64,000 nt of DNA. Origin: Sinotaia quadrata (lineage: Eukaryota > Mollusca > Gastropoda > Architaenioglossa > Viviparidae). A program made the position numbers and the translations under genes. The DNA is taken from contig CM054179.1 of the NCBI GenBank assembly GCA_028829895.1, positions 53,419,391 through 53,483,390 of the forward strand. Reading direction: 5' to 3'. The notes under the pieces were generated by a model that had not been told where the DNA came from, made no database searches, and saw nothing but the letters and a program-made list of their open reading frames with translations. Of this stretch, positions 1-10,375 are shown in pieces (positions within the stretch are counted from its first letter, which is position 1; each line of letters begins with the position of its first letter).

Positions 1-486
1 AGAATCAGCGTCACTAACGACTGGTGAATGGTGATGGACAGAGTGGTGAATACATTTAACTTTGGACGAGTTAGCATAAACATAAATTTTCGAGTGCTGT
101 TATTTTGAAATAGTATAGAATGATACTACGTGCGTGCGTGTGCGTGCTTGCGTGCATATGTGTGTGAATAGTTAATGCTTTATCCAATAATTGCACAAAC
201 TAATGTCCGTGTTCTTATTTTTTTATAAAGTACAAATTCAAACTTAACTGAATCATAAATCTGTTAAACAGCCCAGAAACTGTACATGTATTTTAATTTT
301 ATAACGTAATATTTACATCGTGATTATGATGGGTGGTAGAGGAGGGAGATAAAGAATGAATTTGATGATGACAGATGCTAAGGGTCAAAAGGGTGATGAT
401 GATTGTGCTCATAATGGTAATGATGCGAATCTGTGCGGAAAGAAATGATAATTAGCGAAGGAGAAAGGTCTCACTGTGCTCATTGT
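1..486. other. Non-coding flank
   Basis: No gene is visible. AT-rich sequence with a short alternating GTGC/GTGT tract near 130-172 and GATGATG-rich sequence near 325-430. It leads directly into the 43-bp array. Confidence 0.6.
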
Positions 487-1045
487 GGTGATTTCTAATG
501 CATACACTTTGTGTACTGAAATATATTATGGTGATTTCTAATGCATACACTTTGTGTACTGAAATATATTATGGTGATTTCTAATGCACACACTTTGTGT
601 ACTGAAATATATTATGGTGAATTCTAATGCACACACTTTGTGTACTGAAATATATTATGGTGATTTCTAATGCATACACTTTGTGTACTGAAATATATTA
701 TGGTGAATTCTAATGCACACACTTTGTGTACTGAATATATTATGGTGATTTCTAATGCACACACTTTGTGTACTGAAATATATTATGGTGAATTCTAATG
801 CACACACTTTGTGTACTGAAATATATTATGGTGAGTTTCTAATGCACACACTTTGTGTACTGAAATATATTGTGGTGAATTCTAATGCACACACTTTGTG
901 TACTGAAATATATTATGGTGAATTCTAATGCACACACTTTGTGTACTGAAATATATTATGGTGAGTTTCTAATGCACACACTTTGTGTACTGAAATATAT
1001 TGTGGTGAATTCTAATGCACACACTTTGTGTACTGAAATATATTG
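487..1045. repeat. Minisatellite, 43-bp unit, about 13 copies
   Basis: Thirteen head-to-tail copies of a 43-bp unit containing CACTTTGTGTACTGAAATAT. Copies differ mainly by GATTTC versus GAATTC and CATACA versus CACACA, and a few carry 1-2 bp indels. The variants are interspersed, which suggests repeated local duplication. The small open frame over the right part (885-1070) only reads repeat units and is not taken as a gene. Confidence 0.95.
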
Positions 1046-1365
1046 CCAGTCTTTCCTGGGTGCACAATGACATAAATTCTGGCAATCACATTACTTGGGA
1101 GTCAACACACATGAACGTTTCGTTAATTACCGGATGCTCTTGATGTAATGGAATGAAATGGAAGCCTGAATAGAGCAATGAAAGTTTGCAGCACCAACAA
1201 AATAAATAATTAAAACTGAATACAGTGAGCAACAGCAGCAAAATAAATATTTAAAATTTACCAAAAATCTACGCAAAATGATCAAGGATGAGTTGACGTC
1301 ACGTAAGCTCCAGCAGTTCACAGGTCACTCTTCCAGCCTGGCATCTGTAGCACGTGCGTGTTGGA
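1046..1365. other. Non-coding spacer
   Basis: No supported gene. A TGACGTCA palindrome occurs at about 1294-1301, which is expected by chance in a window of this size. Confidence 0.5.
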
Positions 1366-1465
1366 CCGAGGGCTTGGAACGAAGCTCTGAGGTTGAGACG
1401 CTAGCGTCACGTAAAGACAGTCATGGGTTCGGACCCAGCCATGGCCATTAATTTTTTTTTTTTTA
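1366..1465 (+). mobile_element. tRNA-derived SINE-like fragment
   Basis: The sequence GGGTTCGGACCC at 1425-1436 has the form of a tRNA T-arm and B-box (family consensus GGTTCRANNCC). About 35 bp upstream, GAGGTTGAGACGCTAGC resembles a tRNA D-arm/A-box followed by the anticodon arm. A T-run follows at about 1451-1464. It does not fold as a complete functional tRNA by eye, so a SINE head or tRNA pseudogene is the best reading. Other copies elsewhere in the genome would decide. Confidence 0.5.
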
Positions 1466-1589
1466 ATTACCGACTCCTTAGCTCCTGACAATTGTTGAAT
1501 CTAGTATGTTAGCGCTTTGGAGCTATAGGGAATCAGCCCCAGTAAATACCCATTACATGTACTGGCATTTTCCAAACATTATTGCGGCC

Positions 1590-1775
1590 AATAAGGTACA
1601 ACGGTTGTCTCTCTTAAAGTTGTTTTTGCTAATTATGTAAAACAGTTGTCTCTCTCAAAGTTGTTTTCGCAATTATGTAAGCAACAGTTGTGTCTCTCAA
1701 AGTTGTTTTTGCAGTTATGTACAATAATTATCTGTCTTAAAGTTGTTGTTTTTTTTGCAATTAATAAAAGCAGTT
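1590..1775. repeat. Degenerate minisatellite, about 42-bp unit, 4 copies
   Basis: Four to five diverged copies of a unit built on CAGTTGTCTCTCTCAAAGTT followed by a T-run and AATTATGTA. Indels make the period vary from about 40 to 46 bp. Confidence 0.8.
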
Positions 1776-2885
1776 GCCTCACTGTTTAGAGGCAATTATG
1801 GAAAGCAATTTTTTCACGTCGAGATACCTTCGCAACCTACATTTCCGAGTTCGTAATGTCATTCAACAAGCAGTGTTTGAAATAACTGAGTTAAACAGTG
1901 CTAACAAAGATTTTTTTTTTAATTGTACGCTTGAGAAAGAAATATATGTAACCTGCAAGATTGTAAAGATTATTCCCAGCAGTTATTCCCCTTTCTGATA
2001 CTTCTGAGTCTTACATACCACTCATCACGTTTTCTCCCAGCTCGCTGTTTACAAAATGACTAATGTTGACATTATTATTGACATGTTTTAATTTTCTTTC
2101 TTTTCTTTTTTGGCACCAGATAAGAAAAAATAGTGCAAAAATGTGCCCCTAACTTCGCTGCCTCTCCTAGCCCACAAACTTACGAAGGGCGATAACCTAA
2201 CCAGACGCTAGGCACACCAGCTCTTCGCTTTATGGGGGGATTTTCGAAAACTGACATTTGCGCGCGGGCTATTCCACTACATGCGGCTTGAAGCGAATAC
2301 TGATTTTAGTCTTGACATCATTTTCATGCAGACTTTACAACAGCTGTCGCATTTCGTTATGGAAGGGGGGGGGGGGGGGAGAAGAAGATATTGATACACT
2401 GCTGTAGAAAGTCATTCAGCTTTAGTGTTAATCAGGGGTTTAAGTGGAGAGAACCAAAATCATACAGACACCAACCAGATTATGAGCTGGAAAATACTGT
2501 ACGCTGTACAGTAATTGTTTTAATTAATATAATAGTGATACAGTTCATATCTCTGGATGACGTAATACTGATGTCATCAGTATGGAATTTATACTAAACT
2601 GACACATACTGACTAGACATGAGGCTAATCAGATTACACTGTGGCGTGACTACTACCTTGCAACATCTGTAGTGCTTGGGGTTCTTTGGAGGGGCCCAAT
2701 ATGTGTTCCTTCAACAACAAGAAAAATGCACTTGAAATTTAAAAACTATACACATACATACGACCAATTTTTTTTTTTTACAGGATGTACGGTAAGCTGA
2801 CTGTGGAGCAGAGAGAATGTAGAAAAGGGAGAGATGTGGAATTTTTGCAGAAGTGGGGAGGGCAGCGTTTGAAGTTACGCAGTCC
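1776..2885. other. Non-coding stretch with a poly-G tract
   Basis: No supported gene; the small open frames at 1774-1998 and 2391-2597 show no recognisable domain. A run of about 15 G lies at 2365-2379. T-runs occur at about 1912 and 2768. Confidence 0.5.
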
Positions 2886-3575
2886 TAATTTCCCTGCGTA
2901 TTTCACTCTGTCAGTCAATTCTAGCTTCTTTGGGTATTTCACTATCAATCACTCAATCTTAGTCAATGTCGTCAGTCAATTCTAGCTTCTTTGGGTATTT
3001 CACTATCAATCAGTCAATCTTAGTCAATGTCTGTCAGTCAATTCTAGCTTCTTTGGGTATTTCACTATCAATTAGTCAATCTTAGTCAATGTCGTCAGTC
3101 AATTCTAGCTTCTTTGGGTATTTCACTATCAATCACTCAATCTTAGTCAATGTCTGTCAGTCAATTCTAGCTTCTTTGGGTATTTCACTATCAATCAGTC
3201 AATCTTAGTCACTATCTGTCAGTCAAGTCTAGTTTCTTTGGGTATTTCAATATCAATCACTCAATCTTAGCTTGTATGTGTTTATCAACTTCAGTCAGTC
3301 AATCAAATAATCATATCTTCTGTGTGTATTTCATAATCATTCAATGAACCCTAACTTTAGTGTGTATTTCACTATCATTGAGTCAGTCAGTCAGTCATTT
3401 CTTGTTTCAGTATGATTTTCACTATCAATCCATCAGTCAGTCAATCCTACTCTCTGTATTTCATTATCAATCAGTCAGTCAATTCTAGCTTCAGTGTGTA
3501 TTTCATTATCAATCAGTCAGTCAATTCTAGCTTCAGTGTGTATTTCATTATCAATCAGTCAGTACGCTTATTTGC
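2886..3575. repeat. Minisatellite, 61-62 bp unit grading into shorter copies
   Basis: Five to six good copies of a 61-62 bp unit (GTCAGTCAATTCTAGCTTCT, then TTTGGGTATTTCACTATCAA) run to about 3290. They grade into shorter copies of about 42 bp in which the TCAGTCAAT core persists to about 3565. The array sits directly upstream of the candidate exon at 3675. Open frames over it are repeat artefacts. Confidence 0.9.
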
Positions 3576-3674
3576 TCATCAGTGTCTACAGGCGCGATAG
3601 CTTATTGTCGTGTATCGAAGTTAATGTTAAAACTGTGAACGTGACTCGGGTACCGCTCCTGCGTGCGGCCTGGC

Positions 3675-3747
3675 ATGGTCTCAGTGGAAGAGCACACAGA
3701 GTTCTGTTGCGACGTCAATGCCAGTTCAAAGGTCGTACTCGGATACG
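3675..3747 (+). CDS. Candidate first coding exon, unidentified gene
   Basis: I do not recognise the protein. An ATG at 3675 opens 24 codons (MVSVEEHTEFCCDVNASSKV, then four more) plus one base, ending exactly at a consensus donor, G|GTAAGT, at 3748. An in-frame stop lies at 3642 with no AG between it and the ATG, so this reads as an initiating rather than an internal exon. The segment is more GC-rich than its surroundings. The donor leaves phase 1. The next plausible acceptor, at 6452, opens a frame that fits phase 1. The peptide is acidic with a CC pair; no signal peptide or membrane segment is visible. A chance ATG plus donor cannot be excluded without transcript data. Confidence 0.35.
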
Positions 3748-4056
3748 GTAAGTGCGCTCTGTTTCTCAGCCTGCGAACCCGATTTCTTTCGCCGCGCTTT
3801 TCTGCTCCTCAAGCCCATTATGGGCTATGTACAGCTGATTTATGTTTCATATTAATTTTCATCTCACCGTTGTTCGGAGCATATGTTTCCCTGGGTACCA
3901 TTAGAGCAAACAGATGGCCATGATGCGTACTCAAGAATTCATTTCTCTGTCATGTCCGGGTATCCTCTGTTGTATGTGGTGTCTGCAAAAAAGACTCCTC
4001 AGAGTATAGTGTATATTCATTATTATTTTTATTTTTTTTTTTTTGGGGGGGGGGAA
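3748..4056. other. Intron-like sequence ending in T and G runs
   Basis: Follows the donor at 3748. It contains a long T-run and a G-run at about 4028-4054 just before the 44-bp array. No supported gene. Confidence 0.4.
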
Positions 4057-4440
4057 TATTTTGTTCTTCGTTAAAATTTTAGATGTCCTTAGCTATGATT
4101 TATTTTGTTCTTCGTTAAAATTTTAGATGTCCTTTGCTATGATTTATTTTGTTCTTCGTTAAAATTTTAGATGTCCTTAGCTATGATTTATTTTGTTCTT
4201 TGTTAAAATTTTAGATGTCCTTAGCTATGATTTATTTTGTTCTTTGTTAAAATTTTAGATGTCCTTAGCTATGATTTATTTTGTTCTTCGTTAAAATTTT
4301 AGATGTCCTTAGCTATGATTTATTGTGTTCTTCGTTAAAATTTTAGACGTCCTTAGCTATGATTTATTTTGTTCTTTGTTAAAATTTTAGATGTACTTTG
4401 CTATGATTTATTTTGTTCTTTGCCAGGATTTAAGTTGTTC
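4057..4440. repeat. Minisatellite, 44-bp unit, 8 copies plus diverged tail
   Basis: Eight near-identical copies of a 44-bp unit containing GTTAAAATTTTAGATGTCCT and GCTATGATTTATTTTGTTCT. Variants are TTCG/TTTG in the spacer and ATGTCC/ACGTCC. Decayed copies extend to about 4520. Confidence 0.95.
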
Positions 4441-4734
4441 TTCGTTAGAGTATAAGTTGTGACTTGTTAAGATTTGTGTGGTACTTTCTTAGGATTTAAA
4501 TTGAATTGTTTTTCGGGTTAAAGTTACATTTACTTAGGGTTTAAATTATTATTCTTTCTAAGAGGCTCGTTTTCTTTATAGTTTAAACTCTTTTTGTTAG
4601 GGTTTAAGCAATAATAAATAAATAAATATATAACAGGTAAAGAGTTCTTTCTTGGGATTTATTTTTCTGGGTGTTAACTGAAATATAATTCGATTTAGAT
4701 AAAATAATATTAAGTTTACTTTGTGTTAACGGTG

Positions 4735-4990
4735 CGTGCCTTTTAGCAATGTAAAACTCTTCTCTATGTGGTTACAGTAAAAAATCTTCTCTTGTGGTTA
4801 CAGTAAAAATCTTCTCTTTGTGATTAGAGTAAACATTTTCTTTATGCGGTTATACCTACACATACGCAAAGAAAAAACACATAACAGTTACGAAATGCGC
4901 AAGAACATTTCCGGTGTATGTATAAAATGGCAGAAATGACTAAAAGGCACGCATCGTGACATAAAGATGTTTATTGTAACCACATAGAGT
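4735..4990. repeat. Short tandem copies with inverted counterpart
   Basis: Three to four copies of a 26-29 bp unit (TCTTCTCTNTGTGGTTACAG) lie at 4752-4852. On the opposite strand at about 4930-4990, GCGTGCCTTTTAG and CTCTATGTGGTTACA recur, so parts of 4729-4790 are repeated in inverted orientation about 200 bp away, with the two blocks in swapped order. Confidence 0.6.
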
Positions 4991-5059
4991 ACACGTAAAC
5001 ATACTCAAGTATTCTATGTATGCATGTGCACTGTTATACCATTAATATAATCTTATGTT

Positions 5060-5632
5060 TTAAGGTAGCTATATACTTTGCCTTGTGTTTCAAGACTGGG
5101 ATATACTGTGTCTTGTGTTTCTAGGTCGAGATATATTTCGTCTTATGTTGCTAGGCCGGGATATACTTTGTCTTATGTAAGTAGGCCGGGATATACTTTG
5201 TCTTATGTAAGTAGGCCGGGATATACTTTGTTTTATGTAAGTAGGCCGGGATATACTTTGTTTTATGTAAGTAGGCCGGGATATACTTTGTTTTATGTAA
5301 GTAGGCCGGGATATACTTTGTTTTATGTAAGAAGGACGGGATACACTGTGTCTTATGTTGCTAGGCCGGGATATACTTTGTCTTATGTAAGTAGGCCGGG
5401 ATATACTTTGTTTTATGTAAGAAGGACGGGATACACTGTGTCTTATGTTGCTAGGCCGGGATATACTTTGTCTTATGTAAGTAGGCCGGGATATACTTTG
5501 TTTTATGTAAGCAGGTCGGGATATATTTTGTCTTATGTAAGTAGGCCGGGATATACCTTGTCTTATGTAAGTAGGTCGGGATATACTTTGTTTTATGTTT
5601 CATGGCCACGATATACCTTGTCTTATAGGATG
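5060..5632. repeat. Minisatellite, 30-bp unit, about 19 copies
   Basis: Nineteen head-to-tail copies of a 30-bp unit containing GGCCGGGATATACTTTGT and CTTATGTAAGTA. The period is exactly ten codons, so no stop occurs in one frame on either strand. This yields a 198-codon open frame (5078-5674) of a repeating 10-residue unit and an antisense one. Substitutions such as GTAAG versus GTTGC and C versus T are shared by adjacent copies and form longer blocks. I treat it as satellite DNA, not a gene. Confidence 0.95.
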
Positions 5633-5949
5633 GCCACGAATTGTTCTTTATTTCCAATTTTTAACTTACATTAACTTTCATTTATATCGTTATTACTAGT
5701 AACAATTATCACATTGTTTAAATATGTGCATTTTTACATAGTTTCTATGCAAGATAATCTGATTATTTTTCTAAATTACTAGAAACATACAAAGATATTT
5801 AGATAGATAGGTAAATGGGTGGATGGGTGGATGTTAAAAAAGTGAATAGTAAAAGTGAAGACGACATATATAACATGATTGGCATAAGGCGGTTTTAAAT
5901 GTGGATGGATATGAGGTTAGATGCAGTTCATATTTTGAGAACAGACTAT
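5633..5949. other. Non-coding spacer
   Basis: AT-rich. It contains a short AGATAGATAG and GGATGGGTGG stretch near 5800-5835. Nothing else is seen. Confidence 0.5.
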
Positions 5950-6235
5950 CCTCTATTTGACGACAATAATTTTACTATATATGTTTTCATCAGTCTTAAA
6001 TTTGACAGACAATAATTTACTATATATATGTTTTCATCAGTCTTAAATTTGACAGACAATAATTTACTATATATGTTTTCATCAGTCTTAAATTTGACAG
6101 ACAATAATTTACTATATATGTTTTCATCAGTCTTAAATTTGACAGACAATAATTTACTATATATGTTTTCATCAGTCTTAAATTTGACAGACAATAATTT
6201 ACTATATATGTTTTCATCAGTCTTAAATTTGACAG
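5950..6235. repeat. Minisatellite, 45-bp unit, 6 copies
   Basis: Six copies of a 45-bp unit containing GACAGACAATAATTTACTAT and GTTTTCATCAGTCTTAAAT. One copy has an extra TA and is 47 bp. Being a multiple of three and stop-poor, it gives open frames on both strands (such as 6028-6354 plus and 5946-6323 minus), which are repeat artefacts. Confidence 0.95.
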
Positions 6236-6452
6236 ACTCGAGACAGGTCTCATTTAAACTCGGAACACCAGCTGCAGACTTTACCCTTCCAGGCGCAAAC
6301 TTCACTGAAGTTCCAGAGTTCATTCAATTAAAAGGTTCTATACACTGCCTCTAGCCTTTTCCATTATCTCCTGTGTCTAACGCATGAGAGAAAGCCTCCG
6401 ACAAACCGCCCGTTTCTTTCTACTTAACATTTTCACTTCTTTCCTTACATAG

Positions 6453-6667
6453 CTGTCTTGGACCCAGAGCGACTATTCGATTGGCTGCAGAGCCGATACC
6501 CCGCTGACTTATTTTTGAGGAACAGCTGGTTAACCGTCAGGCTTCCTACATCAGTTTTAACATCTAAGCTCGCAGAACTTCATTTACAAGAGGAGCCACA
6601 CAAGAGACGCTTGTATACCATTCGTGTGGATATTTATTTTCCTAGGCCGTGTAATTTATTAACATAG
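6453..6667 (+). CDS. Candidate internal exon after a strong acceptor, 3' end unresolved
   Basis: I do not recognise the protein with confidence. A long pyrimidine tract and CATAG at 6448-6452 make a strong acceptor. The frame that follows begins VLDPERLFDWLQSRYPADLF and continues as a compositionally normal, unique sequence rich in L, R and E to about residue 55. It stays open to a stop at 6665. The true exon probably ends before that, since the last 12-15 residues look like AT-rich read-through; a GT near 6613 or 6651 could be the donor. Its start accepts phase 1, matching the candidate exon at 3675-3747. The stretch is unlike the repeats around it, which is the main reason to take it seriously. 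Confidence 0.4.
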
Positions 6668-7029
6668 ATGAATATTATCTACAAACAAATACTATTAAGA
6701 AAGTGTGCGTCATATTTTAATATGTGTACGTTGTGCGCAAGCGTGGGCAAAAGTTTGAAGCACCAGACCGTATCATTTGCCCTGACTGTGAAGCCACAGT
6801 ACTGAACAAGTGCAGATAACTCGCGGAATACGCATCGGTCACGGGGCTAGGTGAAGCTTTGTGTGGAAGGACAACAAAGGTAAGCATTGTATGTATTGTT
6901 ATGTTTCATCATTTGTTTCCGTTCTCGTTGTATTCTTTCAAAATGTAAATATCTGAGCTCATTCTAACGTCATTTCCGGTCTGAGTAACTTGTGCGCCGT
7001 TTTTTATTGACTCGGATGCTTTTGTTTGT
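6668..7029. other. Unresolved stretch with a possible exon end
   Basis: The segment 6720-6880 is GC-richer than its surroundings and ends in a good donor (AACAAAG|GTAAGC, GT at about 6881). No single frame is open through it: a frame with a CPDC motif stops at about 6818. It may be a non-coding exon, a relic or chance. Confidence 0.25.
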
Positions 7030-7335
7030 AGTCAGTGTTTTCTTTCAGATTACATTTAAGTATATTCTGGTTTTTTGTGATCAGTTTTTTCTTTCAGATT
7101 ATATTTAAGTATAATCTGTTTTTGTTTGAACTGAGTGTTTTCTTTCAGATTACATTTAAGTATATTCTGTTTTTGTTTGCAGTCAGTTTTTTTTTCTTTC
7201 AGATTACAATTAAGTATAATCTGTTTCTGTTTGTGGTAAGTTTTTATCTTTCAGATTTCATTTAAGCATATTCTTTTTTTTTTGTTTTTTGTCAGTATTT
7301 TTTCTTTCTGATTACATTTAAGTATAATCTGTTAT
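7030..7335. repeat. Minisatellite, about 48-54 bp unit, 6 copies
   Basis: Six copies of a unit containing TTTTCTTTCAGATTACATTT, AAGTATA and ATCTGTTTTTGTTTG, with length variation in the T-runs. Every copy carries TTTCTTTCAG, a cryptic 3' splice-site look-alike. Confidence 0.9.
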
Positions 7336-7525
7336 TGTTCCGATCATGTTTAAATATAACCTACTTTTGTTCATATCATGTTTAAATATAACCTACTTTT
7401 GTTCATATCATGTTTAAATATAACCTACTTTTGTTCATATCATGTTTAAATATAACCTACTTTTGTTCATATCATGTTTAAATATAACCTACTTTTGTTC
7501 ATATCATGTTTAAATATAATCTATT
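7336..7525. repeat. Minisatellite, 32-bp unit, 6 copies
   Basis: Six near-perfect copies of a 32-bp unit (TTCATATCATGTTTAAATAT, then AACCTACTTTTG). It abuts the preceding array and shares TTTAA with it, but the unit is different. Confidence 0.95.
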
Positions 7526-8349
7526 TTGTATCGAACTAAGTAGATATTCGGTATTTTTGTTCGTATTTGTATCACTTTATCATTATTTTTGCAATCTCCA
7601 AGTTTTTTTTTTTAATTTATATTTTACATGCCATTGGTCTCATTATAGGAAACACTCAGTTCCGTTAATAATTTCAATAACTCTGTCTTAAAAACTAAAC
7701 TATAGTATAATTATCACTTTATAACCCGAACCTAGTAGCTAAAACAAACAGACGTATATTGAACCACTTTCAGCAAAATCTGCCCTAGTAAAATCATTAA
7801 AAATATAACTTAAATAGCAACATATACTGTAACAGTTCCTTTAACCTACATAGTACCAAACGCTCACTGTGACAAATATGGAGTAACGTATTATATTCTT
7901 GTACCTGAGTCTGTTTGTTTTGTTGTTGTTTAATTGCTCCGGAAATGGTCAGAGAGGAGAAACGTTAGTTTCGTTACAGTCTATTCAGAGAGCCATACGT
8001 CCACGCCTTACCTGGCTCCCCTGGCTCAAAATAGAAGGCTCGTAAAGGTCTTTGCTGTTTAGCTCTTGCACTGCGCGGGCAAGCTTGGCTGTACCTTAGT
8101 CTCCGGTGATGTGCTGAAAATTTTACTTAAGGGGGCGAAAGTAGTGCATGAGAATTGCAACAGGATGTCCGGATAATCAAGTGCTGACCCAAATCGCTAG
8201 AGTGGAGTTCTGTCTCTCATCTCAGTTTCACATACATTAAAGTTCTATTTCCCTTCTCAGTTAAATACATGTGCAAGAGTAGAGTTCTATCTCCCATCTC
8301 AGTTACACATACTTTAGAGTAGCTATCTATCTTCAAGTTCACTTACACA
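7526..8349. other. Non-coding stretch
   Basis: No supported gene. AT-rich to about 7920, then a GC-richer segment (7930-8200) of unknown origin without a continuous frame. Weak copies of AGTTCTATCTCCCATCTCAG occur at 8200-8340. Confidence 0.45.
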
Positions 8350-8474
8350 AATACGTTAGTATCTCATTACACAAAACGTTAGTATCTCATTACACAAAAC
8401 GTTAGTATCTCATTACACAAAACGTTAGTATCTCATTACACAAAACGTTAGTATCTCATTACACAAAACGTTAG
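8350..8474. repeat. Minisatellite, 23-bp unit, 5 copies
   Basis: Five copies of a 23-bp unit (TTAGTATCTCATTACACAAA, then ACG), essentially identical to each other. Confidence 0.95.
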
Positions 8475-8576
8475 GGAAGATGCATTTGAACTATCTCGAT
8501 GATAACATACATCAAGAAAATCTGACGCACTTTTTTCGTTGTTGAAAATGTGGAGACTTCTGTGCACGGCATTTCT

Positions 8577-8880
8577 ATGTTCTTTTCCTTCTCACTTGTC
8601 AGTAATACTCGCAAGACCTTTTCCTTTTCACTTGTCAGTAATACTCGCAAGGATCTTTTCCTTTTCACTTGTCAGTAATACTCGCAAGGATCTTTTCTTT
8701 TTCACTTGTCAGTAATACTCGCAAGGATCTTTTCTTTTTCACTTGTCAGTAATACTCGCAAGATCTTTTCCTTTTCACTTGTCAGTAATACTCGCAAGAC
8801 CTTTTCCTTTTCACTTGTCAGTAATACTCGCAAGACCTTTTCCTTTTCACTTGTCAGTAATACTCGCAAGGACCTTTTCC
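8577..8880. repeat. Minisatellite, 37-38 bp unit, 8 copies
   Basis: Eight copies of a unit containing TTCACTTGTCAGTAATACTC and GCAAG. Copies alternate between GATC and ACC before TTTTCC, and one extra G gives the 38-bp form. Open frames over it on both strands are artefacts. Confidence 0.95.
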
Positions 8881-9348
8881 TATAGAGAACTCGTTTACAG
8901 AGGCGCAAATAATGATAAAGATAGTTATCATGATCTCAATGAAGGCAATATTAACAGGAAAAAATCAAGTACTGACGATCTTAATGGTAATATTAACAGG
9001 AAAAAAGCAATGACGGTTGCTGATAATGATGTTAATGACTATGTTAAAAATAATAGTGCATTTGCACAACATTTTATTGCATAAATCATAAATGCATTCG
9101 CACATACATAAATATATCAGCACACTTGCACGTTCGAGTGTGAGTGCGTGCGTGCGAGTGCGTGCGTGCGTGTGTGTGTTTGTAGATATATAAACCAGCA
9201 AATAATTAATTACACGCGAAGAAACAAAAAGTTAAAACTTAGTTTCTGACTCCGTCGGTATAGCATCTTTATTAACAATGGTGATTTATAACTGTCCGCT
9301 TTCCAATTTTACCCACTTACACCAGGAGCTAACAACGGTGCTTGAGGT
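8881..9348. other. Non-coding spacer with TG/CG microsatellite
   Basis: An alternating purine-pyrimidine GTGC/GTGT tract lies at about 9137-9180, with an AATATTAACAGGAAAAAA duplication at 8948 and 8989. No supported gene. Confidence 0.5.
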
Positions 9349-9470
9349 TCCCCCCAAACGCAGACTCATCTGGGTTAAAGATCATAAATTTGAGGCAGAC
9401 AAAAATAAAACGTTTGCCTGCCGCAAATTTAAGAACTTTAACCCAGATGAGCTGCGTTTTATTGTGGGGT
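9349..9470. repeat. Long near-palindrome (hairpin), MITE-like
   Basis: The left arm, 9351-9402 (AAACGCAGACTCATCTGGGT onward), is matched by its reverse complement at 9412-9469 with a few mismatches and small indels, leaving a loop of about 9 bases. The CCCCCC and GTGGGG ends also pair. The TTTAACCCAGATGAG core is perfectly complementary over about 15 bp. The open frame at 9278-9472 runs through both arms and is a by-product. A miniature inverted-repeat element is the likeliest explanation; a hairpin RNA gene is an alternative. Confidence 0.75.
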
Positions 9471-9872
9471 AAGGGAGGGAGGGAGGGGGCATGCCTCCGA
9501 ACTTCAAGCGACGTTGAAGACTCCAGCGTAAAGCGAATGTGAAGTCTTGTGCGTAATGAAATTATTCAACATTTTCTATTATTATTTGCTAGAGAGGCAT
9601 CTCTATCTTTAGAGATGGAAGTTACACGTGTGGTCATGATTCAAATGAAGCAAATTACGCCAGCTGTTTCTTGTTGCTTGTTGTAAAGGAACATCACTTT
9701 CGAAACTGTGGTGGGCTAATGACTACTTCGTTTACCGCCATAAAAACACTTCGTCTTGGAAGAAATGCCATTTGTATGTGCCTAACTGAAATCTCGCCCG
9801 AAATGAGGCTGCCCCCGGCGTTTATGCTGAATTTGTATGCGGTCTCCGAAGATGTCCATTCTAAGAACTTTT
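9471..9872. other. Non-coding spacer
   Basis: No supported gene. Slightly GC-rich at 9740-9850, but the frame there has no recognisable domain. Confidence 0.4.
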
Positions 9873-10012
9873 ATTAAGCAACACAACCGTGACAGAATGT
9901 GGAAAGAACTGGTTTAAGCCATAAGCAACACAACCGTGGCAGAATGTGGAAAGAACTGGTTTAAGCTATAAGCAACACAACCGTGGTAGAATGTGGAAAG
10001 AACTGGTTTACT
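9873..10012. repeat. Minisatellite, 47-bp unit, 3 copies
   Basis: Three copies of a 47-bp unit containing AAGCAACACAACCGTGGCAG and AATGTGGAAAGAACTGGTTT; the last copy is truncated at CTAG. Confidence 0.95.
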
Positions 10013-10299
10013 AGATGTAGAGCGAGTCCGATTAATCAGTGGTTGTCGGTTGTTTGGTATTTCATCGATATGCAAATTTTGGAATTCGCATGCTGCGGAT
10101 CTGATCAGGGTTTCTTTCAAATGGTTTGACTGAGGCCGGAAGAGTTCGTATCGCCATTTGTTAGACTTCGTAAAAGAACATTAGAATGAGATTTACAGAG
10201 AGTTGCAGCATTTACTGAATGTTAATTATCGTTCGCCCAATTTGGCGAAATGTAGGTGCTTGGAGAGAAGAGAGTCAAAGGGTTGAGTTTAAGAAATGG

Positions 10300-10300
<1 letters not shown>

Positions 10301-10374
<74 letters not shown>
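10301..10374. repeat. (TG)n microsatellite
   Basis: About 36 uninterrupted TG dinucleotides. Confidence 0.99.

Positions 10375-10375
<1 letters not shown>

Noticed and set aside
487..1045. Regular direct repeats that could suggest a CRISPR array
   Set aside because: Repeats are contiguous with no unique spacers, and the window is eukaryotic. The same holds for all other arrays here.
1294..1301. TGACGTCA (CRE-like) site, also at 28841
   Set aside because: About one perfect 8-mer palindrome is expected by chance in 64 kb; no supported promoter adjoins either site.
1425..1436. Functional tRNA gene
   Set aside because: The T-arm is good, but no complete cloverleaf with acceptor stem can be drawn.
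5078..5674. 198-codon open frame
   Set aside because: It is created by the 30-bp tandem period and is open on both strands.
5946..6354. Overlapping plus and minus frames of about 110-125 codons
   Set aside because: By-products of the 45-bp array.
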